A DNA stretch of 64,000 bases from Bacteroidota bacterium (GCA_016699695.1 CP065006.1:3902375-3966374), one strand, 5' to 3'; shown: positions 23,462 through 35,000, counted from the stretch's first letter. Translations and numbers: made by a program. Notes: generated from the sequence alone by a model not told the origin.

Positions 23462-25090
23462 TTAAGGAACATACATTCTTACACCCTTCCAAACTCCATT
23501 ATATTTTACAGCTCCGAAAATATAGGCTTCTTCAACCTGAAATGAAATTGGAAGATACGGAGCATAACTAGATGGTGTGTACCCTGATGAATTCCAAATA
23601 AGCTTCAGCCCCGCAGAAGGAAAACCTAATCGAATTCCCTTTTCAGATCTATCTAAATATGAAGAAACTCCATTTAAATATAAATATTCTTTGCTGCCAC
23701 TTATACCTACTCCTGGAGAAACCATCATTACTGGAGAATTTGAACTCTTTACATTATCATATACAAAAGAAGATGTTCGCTTTTTTAGTTCATTAGTAAG
23801 CCATTCGTAACCACTCCTATATAAAGCATTATATGCATCAGTATCTTGGTACGTATTGCCCATAAAGTCGATACTGCCACCAAAAATATGAATATTACTG
23901 ACCCAATCACGAACTAATGATTCAGGCTCTTTTAGAAACCCTTTAAAAACCATATTACTAGTTGCAGAACCAAAATTATTAGAAAATTTCTTTGCAATTC
24001 CTGTATAATCTGAGGGCTCTAAATTATAGTTAAAAGAAGTATATCCTTTGAAATAATCTATTCCGATAACCATTTCAGATGCATTTGTAGTTAGCCAATA
24101 ACTAGCAAGGGTAACCCAGGTTCTCCAACCAAGAACACCAACATTCACTTTAGAATAATGTTTATATTGGAATTTTACCTTGAAACCTGCACATTTAAAG
24201 AAACCATAGTTTAAGGCATACAAACAGACATTTACTCGATGATCACCATCAAATTCTTTGCTACGCCAATTATTAAGACCTATGTTACTAAATGCCTTTC
24301 CAACCGCTGTTCCGCCACCAACAAGATAATCAGTTAAATTGTATGTGGATGTATAACCAGAGATAATCCTGTCACTTGCAGATTTTAGTGAAAATTCTTC
24401 CTTAGTCGTATTTTCTCCACTAATAAGTGCAATAATATTTTCTATACTAAGGTTATCATTATTTACAAAATTGTATGAATCAATAAACCTAATATTGCCA
24501 TACTGGTAAGTAAGGCTATCGACTTGATAAGAATAACTTTTATAGCGGTCTAAGAAATTTGTATATAAATCTTCAAATTCGTATTTTAAATCTTCTGTGT
24601 AAATAAAAGTGCCTGCTTCTGTAATTTGATAAATTTTTCCTTCTAATTTCATTTTTCTTGCAGTATCAACAACATAGTGAATGATATCTTCGGGGATCAG
24701 AGCTTTATTTAACTCAGCATAAAACCTTTCAATTTCAAAACTTGAGCTATCTACAGTAGCATTTTTTAATTTGTTTTCTATTTGCGATAGTTTACCAGCA
24801 AGAGATTCAAAACCTGCGGGTATAGTAATTTTATGTGATGATTTTAAACCACTCTTTTCAGTTGAATTATTTTTAAGTTCATTTTCAATCTCAGAAATGT
24901 AGTTATCTAGAGACAGCTGATTAGGAAAATTTAGATAACCATTTTCAACCGTAATTTCTTGGTTTTCGATTTCTTGGTTGGAATTCTCATCAATTACTTG
25001 TTCTAACTTATCACAAGAGTTAAGTAAAATAGTTGCAAGGATTAATAAAAATTTAGGGATTCTTTTAAAAAAGATATCTATTCGTTTCAT
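23462..25090 (-). CDS. Large hypothetical lipoprotein
   Basis: 542 residues. The signal (KFLLILATILLNSC) ends in a lipobox, so it is probably anchored to a membrane. Residues 25-60 are acidic and low-complexity (NSNQEIENQEITVENG). A helical region with KLSQIENKLKNAT follows, and the C-terminal half is beta-rich with many aromatic residues (LVGGGTAVGKAFSNIGLNNW, YLYLNGVSSYLDRSEKG). I do not recognise a family. It heads the block of barrel genes, so a surface role with them is plausible. Confidence 0.6.
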   Translation of the reverse strand: MKRIDIFFKRIPKFLLILATILLNSCDKLEQVIDENSNQEIENQEITVENGYLNFPNQLSLDNYISEIENELKNNSTEKSGLKSSHKITIPAGFESLAGKLSQIENKLKNATVDSSSFEIERFYAELNKALIPEDIIHYVVDTARKMKLEGKIYQITEAGTFIYTEDLKYEFEDLYTNFLDRYKSYSYQVDSLTYQYGNIRFIDSYNFVNNDNLSIENIIALISGENTTKEEFSLKSASDRIISGYTSTYNLTDYLVGGGTAVGKAFSNIGLNNWRSKEFDGDHRVNVCLYALNYGFFKCAGFKVKFQYKHYSKVNVGVLGWRTWVTLASYWLTTNASEMVIGIDYFKGYTSFNYNLEPSDYTGIAKKFSNNFGSATSNMVFKGFLKEPESLVRDWVSNIHIFGGSIDFMGNTYQDTDAYNALYRSGYEWLTNELKKRTSSFVYDNVKSSNSPVMMVSPGVGISGSKEYLYLNGVSSYLDRSEKGIRLGFPSAGLKLIWNSSGYTPSSYAPYLPISFQVEEAYIFGAVKYNGVWKGVRMYVP

Positions 25091-25330
25091 TTTGGTTAAA
25101 TTTATAGGTTAATACTTTGTGTTAACTGCCTCATCCTTATTCTGATTTCACGGTCAATTTGAAGGATGGGGTTTTTTGTTTGCTTTTTTTACGGATTATT
25201 TGTAACAACAAAATTATCTGTGCCTTTAAGATCCTAGATCAGCTGGGCCTAACATATACTATTAGTTTTCACCTCCTTTCTACGAATGAAAATATTAGCT
25301 TCTATTCCGCTCAATTATGCCTCTAAAATT
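25091..25330 (-). promoter_or_regulatory. Leader region with micro-ORF and hairpin upstream of the lipoprotein gene
   Basis: On the minus strand AGAAAGGAGGTGA (about 25273-25285), complementary to the 3' end of bacterial 16S rRNA, precedes a nine-codon frame MLGPADLGS (ATG near 25257) by about 16 bases. A hairpin follows (CCATCCTT pairing with AAGGATGAGG, 25126-25169). Then the gene start at 25090. Such a strong SD is unusual for this phylum. A leader peptide or attenuator is possible but unproven. Confidence 0.4.
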
Positions 25331-25769
25331 TGTTTATTCTGACTTAAGGTTTTAGAGAAGGCGGATATATTTTAATACAAGAATAAAAATAATTAATAGG
25401 TGCAAAAATATACAACCTTCTTAATAAGCCAAATCTTTAGATATAAAAAAACGATTTCATTTTCTGCTAAATGTTTTATTGCCCACTTACCTTTTACTAA
25501 CTATTCTATGATTCACGATTCACCTTTGGATTCATATTACCAATCATTATGTAATGAAAATATCCTTTAAAGATAAACTCCAATACCACATAATCTTCTT
25601 TATTTTTAATCTAAGTTTAAATACTTAGCATTGAAATTAATAGAGTAATAAATTAGTAAAATTTAAATAAGCTGAGCCAATGAAGAATAATTTATAGTCT
25701 CTGAACTCAAAAAATACTATGTTAGTCCGGGTATAAATATTTTTCTGGAATTCCACTTTGACTGTGTGA
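25331..25769. other. AT-rich stretch without recognisable features
   Basis: Read on both strands I see only short frames, no palindrome of note and no RNA gene. It lies between the leader of the lipoprotein gene and G-rich element C. Confidence 0.5.
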
Positions 25770-25870
25770 CGGCAAAAAAAGAAAGTGTGTGGTAGCGCAG
25801 GGACGGTTGCAGGGATGGGCTGCCACACTCTTGCTTTGTGCGTGGGGTACTATTTTGTTTTTTGTCAATT
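25770..25870. repeat. G-rich palindromic element C
   Basis: Arms GTGTGGTAG (25787-25795) and CTGCCACAC (25820-25828) with CTCTTGCTTTGTGCGTGGGG to the right, as in element B. It lies 40 bp to the left of attC-like site h. Confidence 0.55.
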
Positions 25871-25910
25871 TATCGGGATGTTGTCTATGTTTTGGGTTTT
25901 GTTACCTTGC

Positions 25911-26041
25911 GCCTAACGCCCAGCAGTATGCGCAGTGCGGGGATTTTAGAAAGCCGACTGTCAGCACTACTGAATGTTGATTGCTTGTACATGGCTCAAA
26001 TATAGCAAAACAACCCGTATTGCGTATACTGCTTGTTGCGT
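25911..26041 (-). repeat. attC-like site h
   Basis: The left arm AGCAGTATGCGCAGTGCGGG pairs with the right arm CCCGTATTGCGTATACTGCT. Ends CCTAACG and TTGTTGCG. It is identical to j and p and is part of the 704-bp gene-less cassette. Confidence 0.78.
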
Positions 26042-26620
26042 GCAGTGGGTTTTTGTTTTAAAATTTTGTCCTTTTGTCCAAATAGATGGTGAAGGCTAAA
26101 TATCCACGGTTAGTTAATGTCTTTTACAATTTTAAATCCCGATGAGAGCTTATTATTTAGAAATCCCACGTTTTCGATGACGTTTAAAAATCAGCACATA
26201 AAAATCTACTTGCAGCCAGAAGTCAATTAGTGTTTGACTTATTTACTTGCACTGGAAGTCACAATACGAGTAGGAGCGAGGCTCGTCAGAATTGGCTCTC
26301 CCAATAACTCTTAAATCATTAAATTATAGAGTTCTCACACATTAAAAACTGCACTAAATGCAAATCACAATCAAATTCTAAAAATCCTTCCGAGCGTTGA
26401 GTCCAAATGGTATCAGAATCATTGATTTCTTGCAGGTCAAATCAAAACAAAAGTGCAGCGATAGGAATCCTGATTTAGAACGTTAACTACAGAGTAAAAA
26501 CATTTTCCGGACTAAAGAGTCTTATTAAAATCGAATCACATAATCCCGAAGGATACCTATCGGTGTACTTTACTTTCATCCGATTTACAGGTGTCACGGT
26601 TTTGATGCCATTGCACGCAA
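25917..26620 (-). mobile_element. Gene-less 704-bp cassette, copy 1
   Basis: A 704-bp unit found again at 35968-36671 (no differences seen) and at 53715-54417 (diverged near its right end), plus a fragment at 55586-56019. All full copies run from AA|CG to AA|CG and then enter unrelated sequence. No frame of more than about 60 codons stays within the unit. The minus strand from 26620 down is the expected cassette sense; a conserved RNA is a reasonable guess. Confidence 0.8.
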
Positions 26621-26744
26621 CGGTTGACAATATGGCCAGTAAGGGATTGCGAGCGATTTCCTATCAGGTTACACGAAAAGTTGAAGCGGGCTACAAACCT
26701 TCGCATACCCCTAAAACCCTTATTGGCTATATTGTGTGTTGGCA
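26615..26744 (-). repeat. attC-like site i
   Basis: The left arm TTGACAATATGGCCAGTAAGGG pairs as GACAATATGGCCAGTAAGGG with the right arm CCCTTATTGGCTATATTGTG. The ends are GCAACG and TGTTGGC. Confidence 0.75.
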
Positions 26745-26814
26745 ACTGGTGTTCATTCATATCCGTCTTTTTGTCATTTATTTAGCTTTATTTTCTAGTC
26801 ATTGACAATCTGCA

Positions 26815-26980
26815 CCAATCTATCCACGAAGCACAAATTTATTTTGTTTTTTTGAGCGTGGGCAATCCTAAAACCGACCTGAAAGGCGGTTACGTGGGTT
26901 GGGCAGGCACACTCTTTGGCAAAGCTTTGGTTGAAGCGTTGGCTTGTGGGGCTTTGGCAATGTGTGTGACTGCTGCGTTG
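26815..26980. repeat. G-rich palindromic element D
   Basis: Arms GCACACTCTTTGGCAAAGC (26907-26925) and GCTTTGGCAATGTGTGTG (26951-26968), inner hairpin AAGCGTTGGCTT. It ends 3 bp before the stop of the SMC-like ATPase gene, so it could also act as that operon's transcript end. The preceding 70 bp match element F closely, including CACGAAGCACAAATTTATTT. Confidence 0.65.
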
Positions 26981-26982
26981 GC

Positions 26983-28539
26983 TCATTTTGATTTCAGTTT
27001 TGCTCCTAATTCTCCAATCAATTTATCTTTTCCTGCAATTTCTGTATTAAGTCTTGCTATTTCTTTTTCAAGCTTATCAATTGTTTTGTTTTTCTTAACA
27101 TTTTTCATTTCATCTTTCAGTCTTTCAACTGCTTTAATAGTTGCTTTTAATTCCGCTTCAAACTCCGGTTTTTCAAGGTCGTAATGGCTGAAAGGATTCA
27201 TTACAACTCCACGATGGATTGTAATTTCATGAATTAATGTAGGGTCAAGGTTAGTCTGGGATTCTATGGCTGTCCAAAAGTCTTCGCTTGTTGTCTCTTT
27301 TTGGTTTTTGTGATAACATACAGGGATTTTCTGCTTATCACAAATGGTCTTTACAATTCTTTCAAATTCTGTTCTCAGATAAACGGCTGATGCTTTATAG
27401 TCCTTTTCAGACAGATAATGTTTAGCCCTTTCCAGATAGCCGTTTTCATTAAAGATTACCGGAATTTCAAAGTCGTCATCTTTTAATGATTTTGTATAAA
27501 TCTCAGTATATTTCCACTTCTCAACTCCGAAATAATTTCGCACCAATTCATACCAAACTTTATCGTAGGTGGTCATTATTACCTGAAATTGCTTGTCTTT
27601 GTCAACATCAATGAAGTGTTTATTCAAAATATCAAGCAAGGGTAACCGGTTGCTCATATCCAAACCAATGAGCAAATCATCAAGAACAAGGATTTTTAGT
27701 GCTCCTGAAAGCGGATTTACTTTTATAGATGCCAAATACAAACTTATTGCAAGTGCCGACAAACGGGCTTCATTGAGAAAAAGCTGATGTTTTGGTATTG
27801 ATTTTTCAAAAAAGTCAATATTTAAATTGATGCTGTTTCCTGTAAGTTTCCTTCTGCCCTGATATTCTACTTTATCAAAATCCAACAAAATCTTAACACT
27901 GGCACCAAAAGATTTCATAAATGTATTGGTGTCCGCTTCTATATCTTTGAGCAATTGCTTCAGACCGGGATTAAATTTTTCGGAAAGATAATTCTTTGTG
28001 GCTTCCTGCTGCCTTTTAATCTGCCTTTTGTTGAAAGTATCGTTATGGATTGCCTGCCATTCTTTACCAATTTCCTTGTTTGAAAAACGATTAATAGAAT
28101 TGTAAAGAATATCCTTTACCAAAATATCGAATAAATCGACCTTGTCTTTATGCCCCATGTGAGTACGCAATAAGCTGCGGTAGTCAAAGAAGCCCTTTAT
28201 TTTATTGGCATCGGCAATAAGAGTTTTATCTGCACTGATTATTTCCTTGTCGGTTAGTTTCAGTTCAAAAGTGGTGGTTTTTGAAGTTTCTGGCGATTCT
28301 TTGATATTAACCTTTATGCTGGCTGTGTTTTTTTGAGAGGTAGGAACAAAAATATTTTCTTCTACCTCAATTTTGCCAACCGAAGATTTCAGAAAATCCT
28401 GAAGGGCTGTAAAGAGAGAGCTTTTGCCACTGCCGTTCTCGCCATAAACCATCAGGTTTTTACCGTCTTTGTCAAGGCAAATATGGTGCTCACCGTAAAA
28501 AGCACGGTAGTTCTTTATATGTATATCAGTTATTCTCAT
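26983..28539 (-). CDS. SMC/RecF-like AAA ATPase of an RM-like defence operon
   Basis: 518 residues. The N-terminus MRITDIHIKNYRAFYGEHHI and the Walker A GENGSGKSS (about residues 34-42) are typical of RecF/SMC/RloC-type ATPases. A Walker B-like LKILVLDDLLIGLDMSNR lies near residues 285-302. The C-terminal 60 residues are a coiled coil (LEKEIARLNTEIAGKDKLIG). No nuclease motif is visible between them. Its start overlaps the methylase gene's end by 14 bp, so it is co-translated as the last gene of the operon. It may control or power the helicase-nuclease, which is inference. Confidence 0.75.
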   Translation of the reverse strand: MRITDIHIKNYRAFYGEHHICLDKDGKNLMVYGENGSGKSSLFTALQDFLKSSVGKIEVEENIFVPTSQKNTASIKVNIKESPETSKTTTFELKLTDKEIISADKTLIADANKIKGFFDYRSLLRTHMGHKDKVDLFDILVKDILYNSINRFSNKEIGKEWQAIHNDTFNKRQIKRQQEATKNYLSEKFNPGLKQLLKDIEADTNTFMKSFGASVKILLDFDKVEYQGRRKLTGNSINLNIDFFEKSIPKHQLFLNEARLSALAISLYLASIKVNPLSGALKILVLDDLLIGLDMSNRLPLLDILNKHFIDVDKDKQFQVIMTTYDKVWYELVRNYFGVEKWKYTEIYTKSLKDDDFEIPVIFNENGYLERAKHYLSEKDYKASAVYLRTEFERIVKTICDKQKIPVCYHKNQKETTSEDFWTAIESQTNLDPTLIHEITIHRGVVMNPFSHYDLEKPEFEAELKATIKAVERLKDEMKNVKKNKTIDKLEKEIARLNTEIAGKDKLIGELGAKLKSK

Positions 28540-31500
28540 TTTTTCCTTCTATTATGGCAATCTCTGGTATGGAATTCATGTAAAACAGGTTAACCCTTAC
28601 CGGATGCTCCTTATCATTCAACCTGTCAAACACCTTTTTGCAAATCTTCATTTTTTGCTCATCACTCATGCTGTCTGTAAACTCTGGCAACTCGCCCAAA
28701 TGCTTGATGATTTCACGGTTGTGTTTTTTGAGCAATTCGGGAAAATACAACTCGTACACCATGCCATCAATGATTTGCTCGAAATAAGAAGAATAAAGTA
28801 AATTGTTTGAAAGGTTATTATTGTTTTTTATGAAAAGTATATATGAAACAAATTTTTCAATTGTAATCTGATTTTCCTTACTTGCTTTAATAATTGGAAA
28901 AATTCGTAGCTCCTTTACTTTGAATTGAGGAAAAATCTTTCTAGAAAGCTTACCAAATTTTACAGCAAACCATTTACTAATCAGAGATGAATTTAATACA
29001 CCAAGAATATATTTTAATTTATAAGTATTATCAATGAGTTTAACAATCATGCTATTATTGTCGTTTATAGTGTGTTCATTAGTATAGCATGCGTTTATAC
29101 AATAAGGCAAAGGACTTGGTATTTGTCTTACGAGTAATCTGTCACCATAAAAAAGGTCAACTTCTCTTGGTCTTGATAAATTCCTACCATATTTTATGTA
29201 TTGACCGCTCCATCCTAAACTATATCTCGAAACATCAACACCATCAAGATATTTCACCCAAGTTTTATCTTTAGGGGTGGAATTATGATATACTCTTTCA
29301 TTTTTCATTTTTTCAGTACAAATTGGTGTGCCTTCACCAACGGTATATGCTTGTACCCCATTTTTAACATCACATATATTTTGCAATTCAGTTCCGCCAA
29401 TATTTAAAATAAAATCCGTTTCGATATTTAGCGATATTCCGCTGATTATATGCTTACTACTATCCAAATAATACTTCGCAGGGTTAATAGATTTTATTAC
29501 AGGTATTTTATCTTCCCATTCAAGGTACCGTACTAAATCAGTACCTGTTTTTGAATTAATAAAGCCAATAATAACTGTATCAACGCTGGCACTTTCAAAA
29601 ACATTTGCATAGTTTTGAAGAATACAAATGTTTTTGGTATCACTTAAAATGAATTTACGCAAATCAGAATTAGTGTCCAAGGTTAGCCAGTTATTAGGAG
29701 TAATATAAAACAGAACACCTATTTCATTTTTAAGTAATTTATAGCCCTTCTCTATGAATAGTATATATAGATTAATCTTAAATTGTGTCAGGCTATAATG
29801 ATTTTTATATATTACTTTTTCTTCATTCGATATATTTTCTCTTGAAAAAACAAAAGGTGGATTTCCAATTACAATATCAAAGCCTCCATTACCATTCACT
29901 AAATAAGGATTTAAAACCTCTGGAAAATCCAATTTCCAATCAAAATGGTTAAAGGGTTCATCAGGGTTTTTCAACAGGTTTTTCAGTTTGGTAATCAGAT
30001 TGTCAAAACCATTAATTTGCAATTCCCGTTCGGTATTGTGCTTAATATCGGCAGCCGTGGGCATAAAGCCACCTTTTTGCACAGTTTTACCAATGTAAAG
30101 TTCTTTATTAAAGGAAAGTTGATTGATGAGCAATTCAATTTTTAGATTCCGGATTTCTGTCTGTAATTTTTTCTTATTCTTGTTGTTTGGGTTAAAGTAT
30201 TTCTTTTGCTTGTCTGCAACTTCAACCAATAAACGCTGTACATTTTTCACATATTCATCTGCTTTACCTACGCTGCTTTTACGTTCCCAGTTAATTTCAA
30301 CTATTTCGCCATCAAACTTGCTTATCAGGCTGTCGCCCACCACAATTTTATAATCGAGGTTTGGTAAAGGTTTTGGCTTTTCCTCGTCAACAACCAAACT
30401 GAGCCAAAAGCGAAGACGTGCAATATCCACAGCGCCCTTTTCAATATCCACCCCGTAAATTGAGTTTTGGATAATGTTTAGTTTGGTTTCGGCAGGTTTC
30501 CATTCCTTGCCGGTTTCGTAAGCAATGAGTTCTTTTATGCTGAAAATTTCCTGTAATAAGCCCATAGGAAATGCACCTGAACCGATTGCCGGGTCGCATA
30601 TTTTTACATTGTCAAGGGCTTTTTCAAGTTCTGTAATTTCAGGTTTTAGAACATCGTCAACTATTTTATTTTTCAGCAACTGATTTACGGCTTCCCGTTC
30701 TGCAACTTCATCTTTAATCTGCAAAGTGGTACACAGGTATTCCGTTAAACTTTCCTGACACATGTAATGCACGATTTCCTTCGGAGTATAAAAAGCTCCT
30801 TTGTCTTTGTTATCTTCAAGAAGGTTCTCAAAAATATGACCTAACATTTCCGGGTCAACGGCTACGGTATGGTCATCGGGGCTGTCTTCGTAAACAGTAA
30901 AGTTAAAGGCATTCAAAAAGTCGAGAAAACCACGGGCATTCCCTTTACTTTTTTCAGTAAGAATAGTATCTTCGAAATCGGGATGATGAAAGAGTGTTGA
31001 TTTGAAAGTCAACAAGTGTTCATCAAATTCTTCTTTATCGAACAACCCCCCATTCAGAAAAGGAACTTTAACCGTTTTCCCATCCGGCATTTTAAAATCA
31101 TCGTTTGCTCTTTCTTTGTTTAATGTATCAAAGAAAAGTACCGTTAACCAAGTGCTGTAAAAAGTATCGTTTCCACCCGATTTGTTAAAGAGTAGTTTTA
31201 TAAAATCACCAAGACCATCGGTGTAATTGATATCATTTGCACCCAACCATCCTTTTTTCTGAACGAAGTATAGAAACACAATACGCCCGAGCAGTTTCTT
31301 TACAAAATCGCGGATGGGTTTGCTGGCTTTATCCTTTTCCTGCTTTGTAGCACCGACAGGAAAGGTAATATTGAAAACTGATTTACGGTAATTGGACTCC
31401 TGCAGATAATCGCAAAAATTTTGATAATGCAGGGTGTATTCATCAAAAAATGCTTTACTTAATTTTTCAACAGAGAAGGCATTGACAAGGGTTTGAAACG

Positions 31501-32014
31501 AAATCTCCTTTTCGGTGCTCAGAGTTTCAAAGCGTTCGGCTGCTGTTTTGCAGGTTTCCGAAGGACCTAATAAAAATGTGTAACGTTTGGCATTGGTGGT
31601 TTTTTCTTTTACCCCTTTGTCGGTCAGTACACTGTCTTTGGCAACCAATGTAAGCCGCCAGATATTTTTATTAGCAGGTGCAACAAAATTGATTAATGCC
31701 GCTTGTCCGGCTGTAAGCAGCTTTCGCACATATTGCTGAATAGCTACCTTGCTTTGTTCGATGCGCACTTTGGGTTGCAACAGAACTTCGTAGCAGGTAA
31801 TTTCGGTGCTATCGTCCAATTGAATTTTACCGTAAACCCAAACGTTGGCAATCGCAGCCGATTCCGATTTGTTGGGAGATACCGATGCCGGAACTAAAGA
31901 GGAATTAAGCGTAAATCCTGAACCAAAAACCGGACTTAAAACTTCACGAGAAAACAAAACCCTGTCGTAAGGTTTGTTTAATGCGTTTTGTAACTGAATT
32001 CTGTTGGCTGCCAT
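28526..32014 (-). CDS. Eco57I-like N6-adenine methyltransferase, large RM-type protein
   Basis: 1162 residues. The methyltransferase core holds motif I DPAIGSGAFPMGLL (about residues 478-491) and motif IV DIVIGNPPFVFS (about 718-729), the adenine-N6 signature. About 470 residues precede it, including the helical GHIFENLLEDNKDKGAFYTP segment typical of this family, and a target-recognition-like region follows (YLDGVDVSRYSLGWSGQYIK). The length and layout match type IIG/ISP and PglX-like proteins. I see no clear PD-(D/E)XK motif, so cleavage probably rests with the PLD-helicase protein. It begins 2 bp after that gene's stop. Confidence 0.8.
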   Translation of the reverse strand: MAANRIQLQNALNKPYDRVLFSREVLSPVFGSGFTLNSSLVPASVSPNKSESAAIANVWVYGKIQLDDSTEITCYEVLLQPKVRIEQSKVAIQQYVRKLLTAGQAALINFVAPANKNIWRLTLVAKDSVLTDKGVKEKTTNAKRYTFLLGPSETCKTAAERFETLSTEKEISFQTLVNAFSVEKLSKAFFDEYTLHYQNFCDYLQESNYRKSVFNITFPVGATKQEKDKASKPIRDFVKKLLGRIVFLYFVQKKGWLGANDINYTDGLGDFIKLLFNKSGGNDTFYSTWLTVLFFDTLNKERANDDFKMPDGKTVKVPFLNGGLFDKEEFDEHLLTFKSTLFHHPDFEDTILTEKSKGNARGFLDFLNAFNFTVYEDSPDDHTVAVDPEMLGHIFENLLEDNKDKGAFYTPKEIVHYMCQESLTEYLCTTLQIKDEVAEREAVNQLLKNKIVDDVLKPEITELEKALDNVKICDPAIGSGAFPMGLLQEIFSIKELIAYETGKEWKPAETKLNIIQNSIYGVDIEKGAVDIARLRFWLSLVVDEEKPKPLPNLDYKIVVGDSLISKFDGEIVEINWERKSSVGKADEYVKNVQRLLVEVADKQKKYFNPNNKNKKKLQTEIRNLKIELLINQLSFNKELYIGKTVQKGGFMPTAADIKHNTERELQINGFDNLITKLKNLLKNPDEPFNHFDWKLDFPEVLNPYLVNGNGGFDIVIGNPPFVFSRENISNEEKVIYKNHYSLTQFKINLYILFIEKGYKLLKNEIGVLFYITPNNWLTLDTNSDLRKFILSDTKNICILQNYANVFESASVDTVIIGFINSKTGTDLVRYLEWEDKIPVIKSINPAKYYLDSSKHIISGISLNIETDFILNIGGTELQNICDVKNGVQAYTVGEGTPICTEKMKNERVYHNSTPKDKTWVKYLDGVDVSRYSLGWSGQYIKYGRNLSRPREVDLFYGDRLLVRQIPSPLPYCINACYTNEHTINDNNSMIVKLIDNTYKLKYILGVLNSSLISKWFAVKFGKLSRKIFPQFKVKELRIFPIIKASKENQITIEKFVSYILFIKNNNNLSNNLLYSSYFEQIIDGMVYELYFPELLKKHNREIIKHLGELPEFTDSMSDEQKMKICKKVFDRLNDKEHPVRVNLFYMNSIPEIAIIEGKNENN

Positions 32015-32016
32015 AT

Positions 32017-35000
32017 TTAACTGAAACTTTGAGTTAATACAATTTGAGGATTTACAATTCCCCTGTGTGCCTTTTCTGATTGAGGCATTTCCTCGGAACC
32101 GGGAGAAAGGTCGTACCTATCGAGAACGGTAATAAATAATTGTTCAATAAACTTTTCCGGCTCTTTGAGCAATCCTGCATTTGAAATAAAAAAATCATTG
32201 ATTGATTTTGGTAAACCCTTAGATGCAAATGTTCCTTTTTTGATAATATCTAAAGCACGAATTAATGCCATTCGTTTTTGTTCGGTTGGCGCAATTTTTA
32301 CTAACGCATTAATGTTTGAAATGGCTTTGTTTTCTGCCGGACTTAAGTTTCTTCGGGAAACAGTTTGAACATTTTCCTGATTTTTTTCCGATTTAAAATA
32401 TTCAAGACCTGCTAAAGTTTCTTTATGGTGCAATTCATGCAAAGAAATTGCTTTCTCTGTATCAGGAGCTTTAAATAACTTTACTGCCTGTAAGAAATTC
32501 ATTTCTATAATATTCATTTCCGGTGTAATCAGACAGAAAATACCGGGATGATTTTCACTTTTCAGATATGACAGTGATGTATTCTGCAAGGGGTAATTTA
32601 TCTCTCCTGTTTCAGTGTCGAGCAAAGTCAGTTGTTTACTGTCAGGCAGTTTTCTGCCGCACCTTGCTTTGTTTGGAATTTTGGAAATATCATTAAATAT
32701 CTTTGGATGCTTCTTTCGAAAATCTCTTAATTCATTCAGATACTTAAGTATTTCGCTTTCTTCTTTTTGAATTTTATTTCCGAACAAAGCACCTTCCCCT
32801 TTTTCTTCAAGAATAGAGAATACCTTGTTATCTTCACCAAAAGCAGTATGAAATGCCTGAAGTTTACGCAGGGCGTTGTTTACCAAATGAATTTGAGCAT
32901 CTCCATGTGCGGAAGGATAATAGTTGTAAACATAAATTCTGTCAGCTCTTGAACCGATACGGTTAACACGACCGATGCGTTGCATTAAACGGGTAGAGTT
33001 CCAGGGAACATCATAGTTTACTATAACGTTGCTTCTGTGTAGGTTTATGCCTTCTGCCAGTACTTCCGTTGTAATGATAATATCATACTCTGTTTGCCAT
33101 TTATCCTCCTCAAGGTTCGCATCGAAATTGTCACGAATAGTATTCTCAACATATTTTCTATTTTCGGCACTTACAGTAAGTACCTTTTTCTTTGTAATCT
33201 TTGAAAGTTTTACCGTTAATTCTTCTGCTGTTTCTTTTGACTCGGAAAAGATTATCAGTTTGCCACTAATATTCTGGTTTGGTTTAAAAAATTCCTCCAG
33301 AATTTGTTTTGCAAATTCAATCAGTTTTGGGTCTTTCTTTACTTTGCTCCAGCGTTCAATTAAATCATCCACTTTTTCTTTATCCTGCTTGAGCAAAGCA
33401 ATAAATTTTTTGTCGAAAGCATCTTTTCTATACTCTTTATTATTTCCACCCTTTTCGTTGATTTTAGCTTCAATCTCATCATAACTTAAACCTTCTTCGA
33501 GCAATTTGTTGATGTCTAAATCAGGTGCAATAAATACCCTGTTATCATCAAACATAGCCAGCATATTATCAATGGCTTTCTGAAATCTTGACAATGACTG
33601 AGTGAAAGCATAAAAGCTACTTTCAAGGCGTTTCACCAAAAGGGTTTTCATAATTGCAGATAACCTGCCCGAAATGGATTCCACATTACCATACATTTTT
33701 TTGTCTTCATCTTTAGAAAGAAATTCAATAGCACGGTAACGGTAATATCCTAAACCATCAATTTTATTGCCTTCTTCATCGAGGTTAGTAATCAATGAAA
33801 CTGTATCGAAAAACAATTCACTTAGTTTACCATCCAGTTCATAGTAAAGTGCAATCGGGTCGCCCACTTTAGGAAATTTAATTCCCTGAACTTCTAAATC
33901 TTCCAAATATTCCTTATTGCTTTCAATATCAGTTCTTGTCCTGCGGATTACAAGCGGTTCCACTACATCATCCCTTAATTTCTGGAATAAGGCTTTCAGT
34001 TTTTTGATATTCAGTTTTTTCTCGTAAGCCAGTTTTTTATATTGCTCATTTATTGGTTTGAAATATTCCTGTAAGTTTCGGATGTTTTCAAGCGTGCTGT
34101 TTCTTCTATCCTGAAAAAGATAAAGTTGGTTTTCAATATCCTGTGGGCGATTATTCAAAGGCGTTGCAGAAATTAAAATTACTTTCTTTCGTAAATCTCC
34201 ATTTTCAGCAGCTCTTGAACGTGGCATTTTACATATTTCCTGCAAAGCCAAATACATTTCGGTATAATCATTTCTGAATTTGTGAGATTCGTCAACTGCA
34301 ATTAAATCAATCTCCTCAGGATTCGGATAAGAATAGTTGTTTCGGTCGAGTATTTTATGTAAGCTGCCAAGAGTAATAAAAGTAAAATGATTATCAAGTT
34401 CAAAATCTTTTACTGTCCGTCTCCAGCTATCTTCAATTGCGGGTGGTACAACAACTAAAACCTTTGTATGAGTGCCATTTTCGTAAATGAACTTTTTAAT
34501 TATCATACAGGCAATAATCGTTTTTCCTAAACCTACCACATCTGCCAAAACAAAGCCATTATGCTTCATCATAATTGCATAGCCCTGATTGGCAGCATCT
34601 GATTGGTATTTTAATCGAATGTATTTTGGGGGTAAAAGCAGGTCAATATTGTATGGGTCGTAATCTACCCGTTTACCAAAATACTCAATTAACATTTTGA
34701 TATATAACTCAAACGGAGTAAAGTCATCACGCAAATAAGTCTGGTTCTTGATTCTTTCTGCTTCTGCCTGTAGAATGGGAACAGATTCATCCCAAAGCCT
34801 TTCAAATTCTTCGGTTGCGAATTTTACATCTTCATACTCACGCAGACTAACATTAAACTCATAGTTTGAATCAGGATTTGCACCTAGTCCGGCATCAGTC
34901 AGATTAGATGAGCCAGTAATTACTTCGCAAGGTGCATATTCATTAAAAGTAGCTGGTCTGAAAATATAAACCTTTGCATGAATTTTCTTTTTTGGATGTG

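Noticed and set aside
25268..25290. Fragment of a 16S rRNA 3' end on the plus strand (CACCTCCTTTCT)
   Set aside because: The match is about 13 bases with no further rRNA or spacer tRNA similarity. The complement as a strong SD before a micro-ORF explains it better.
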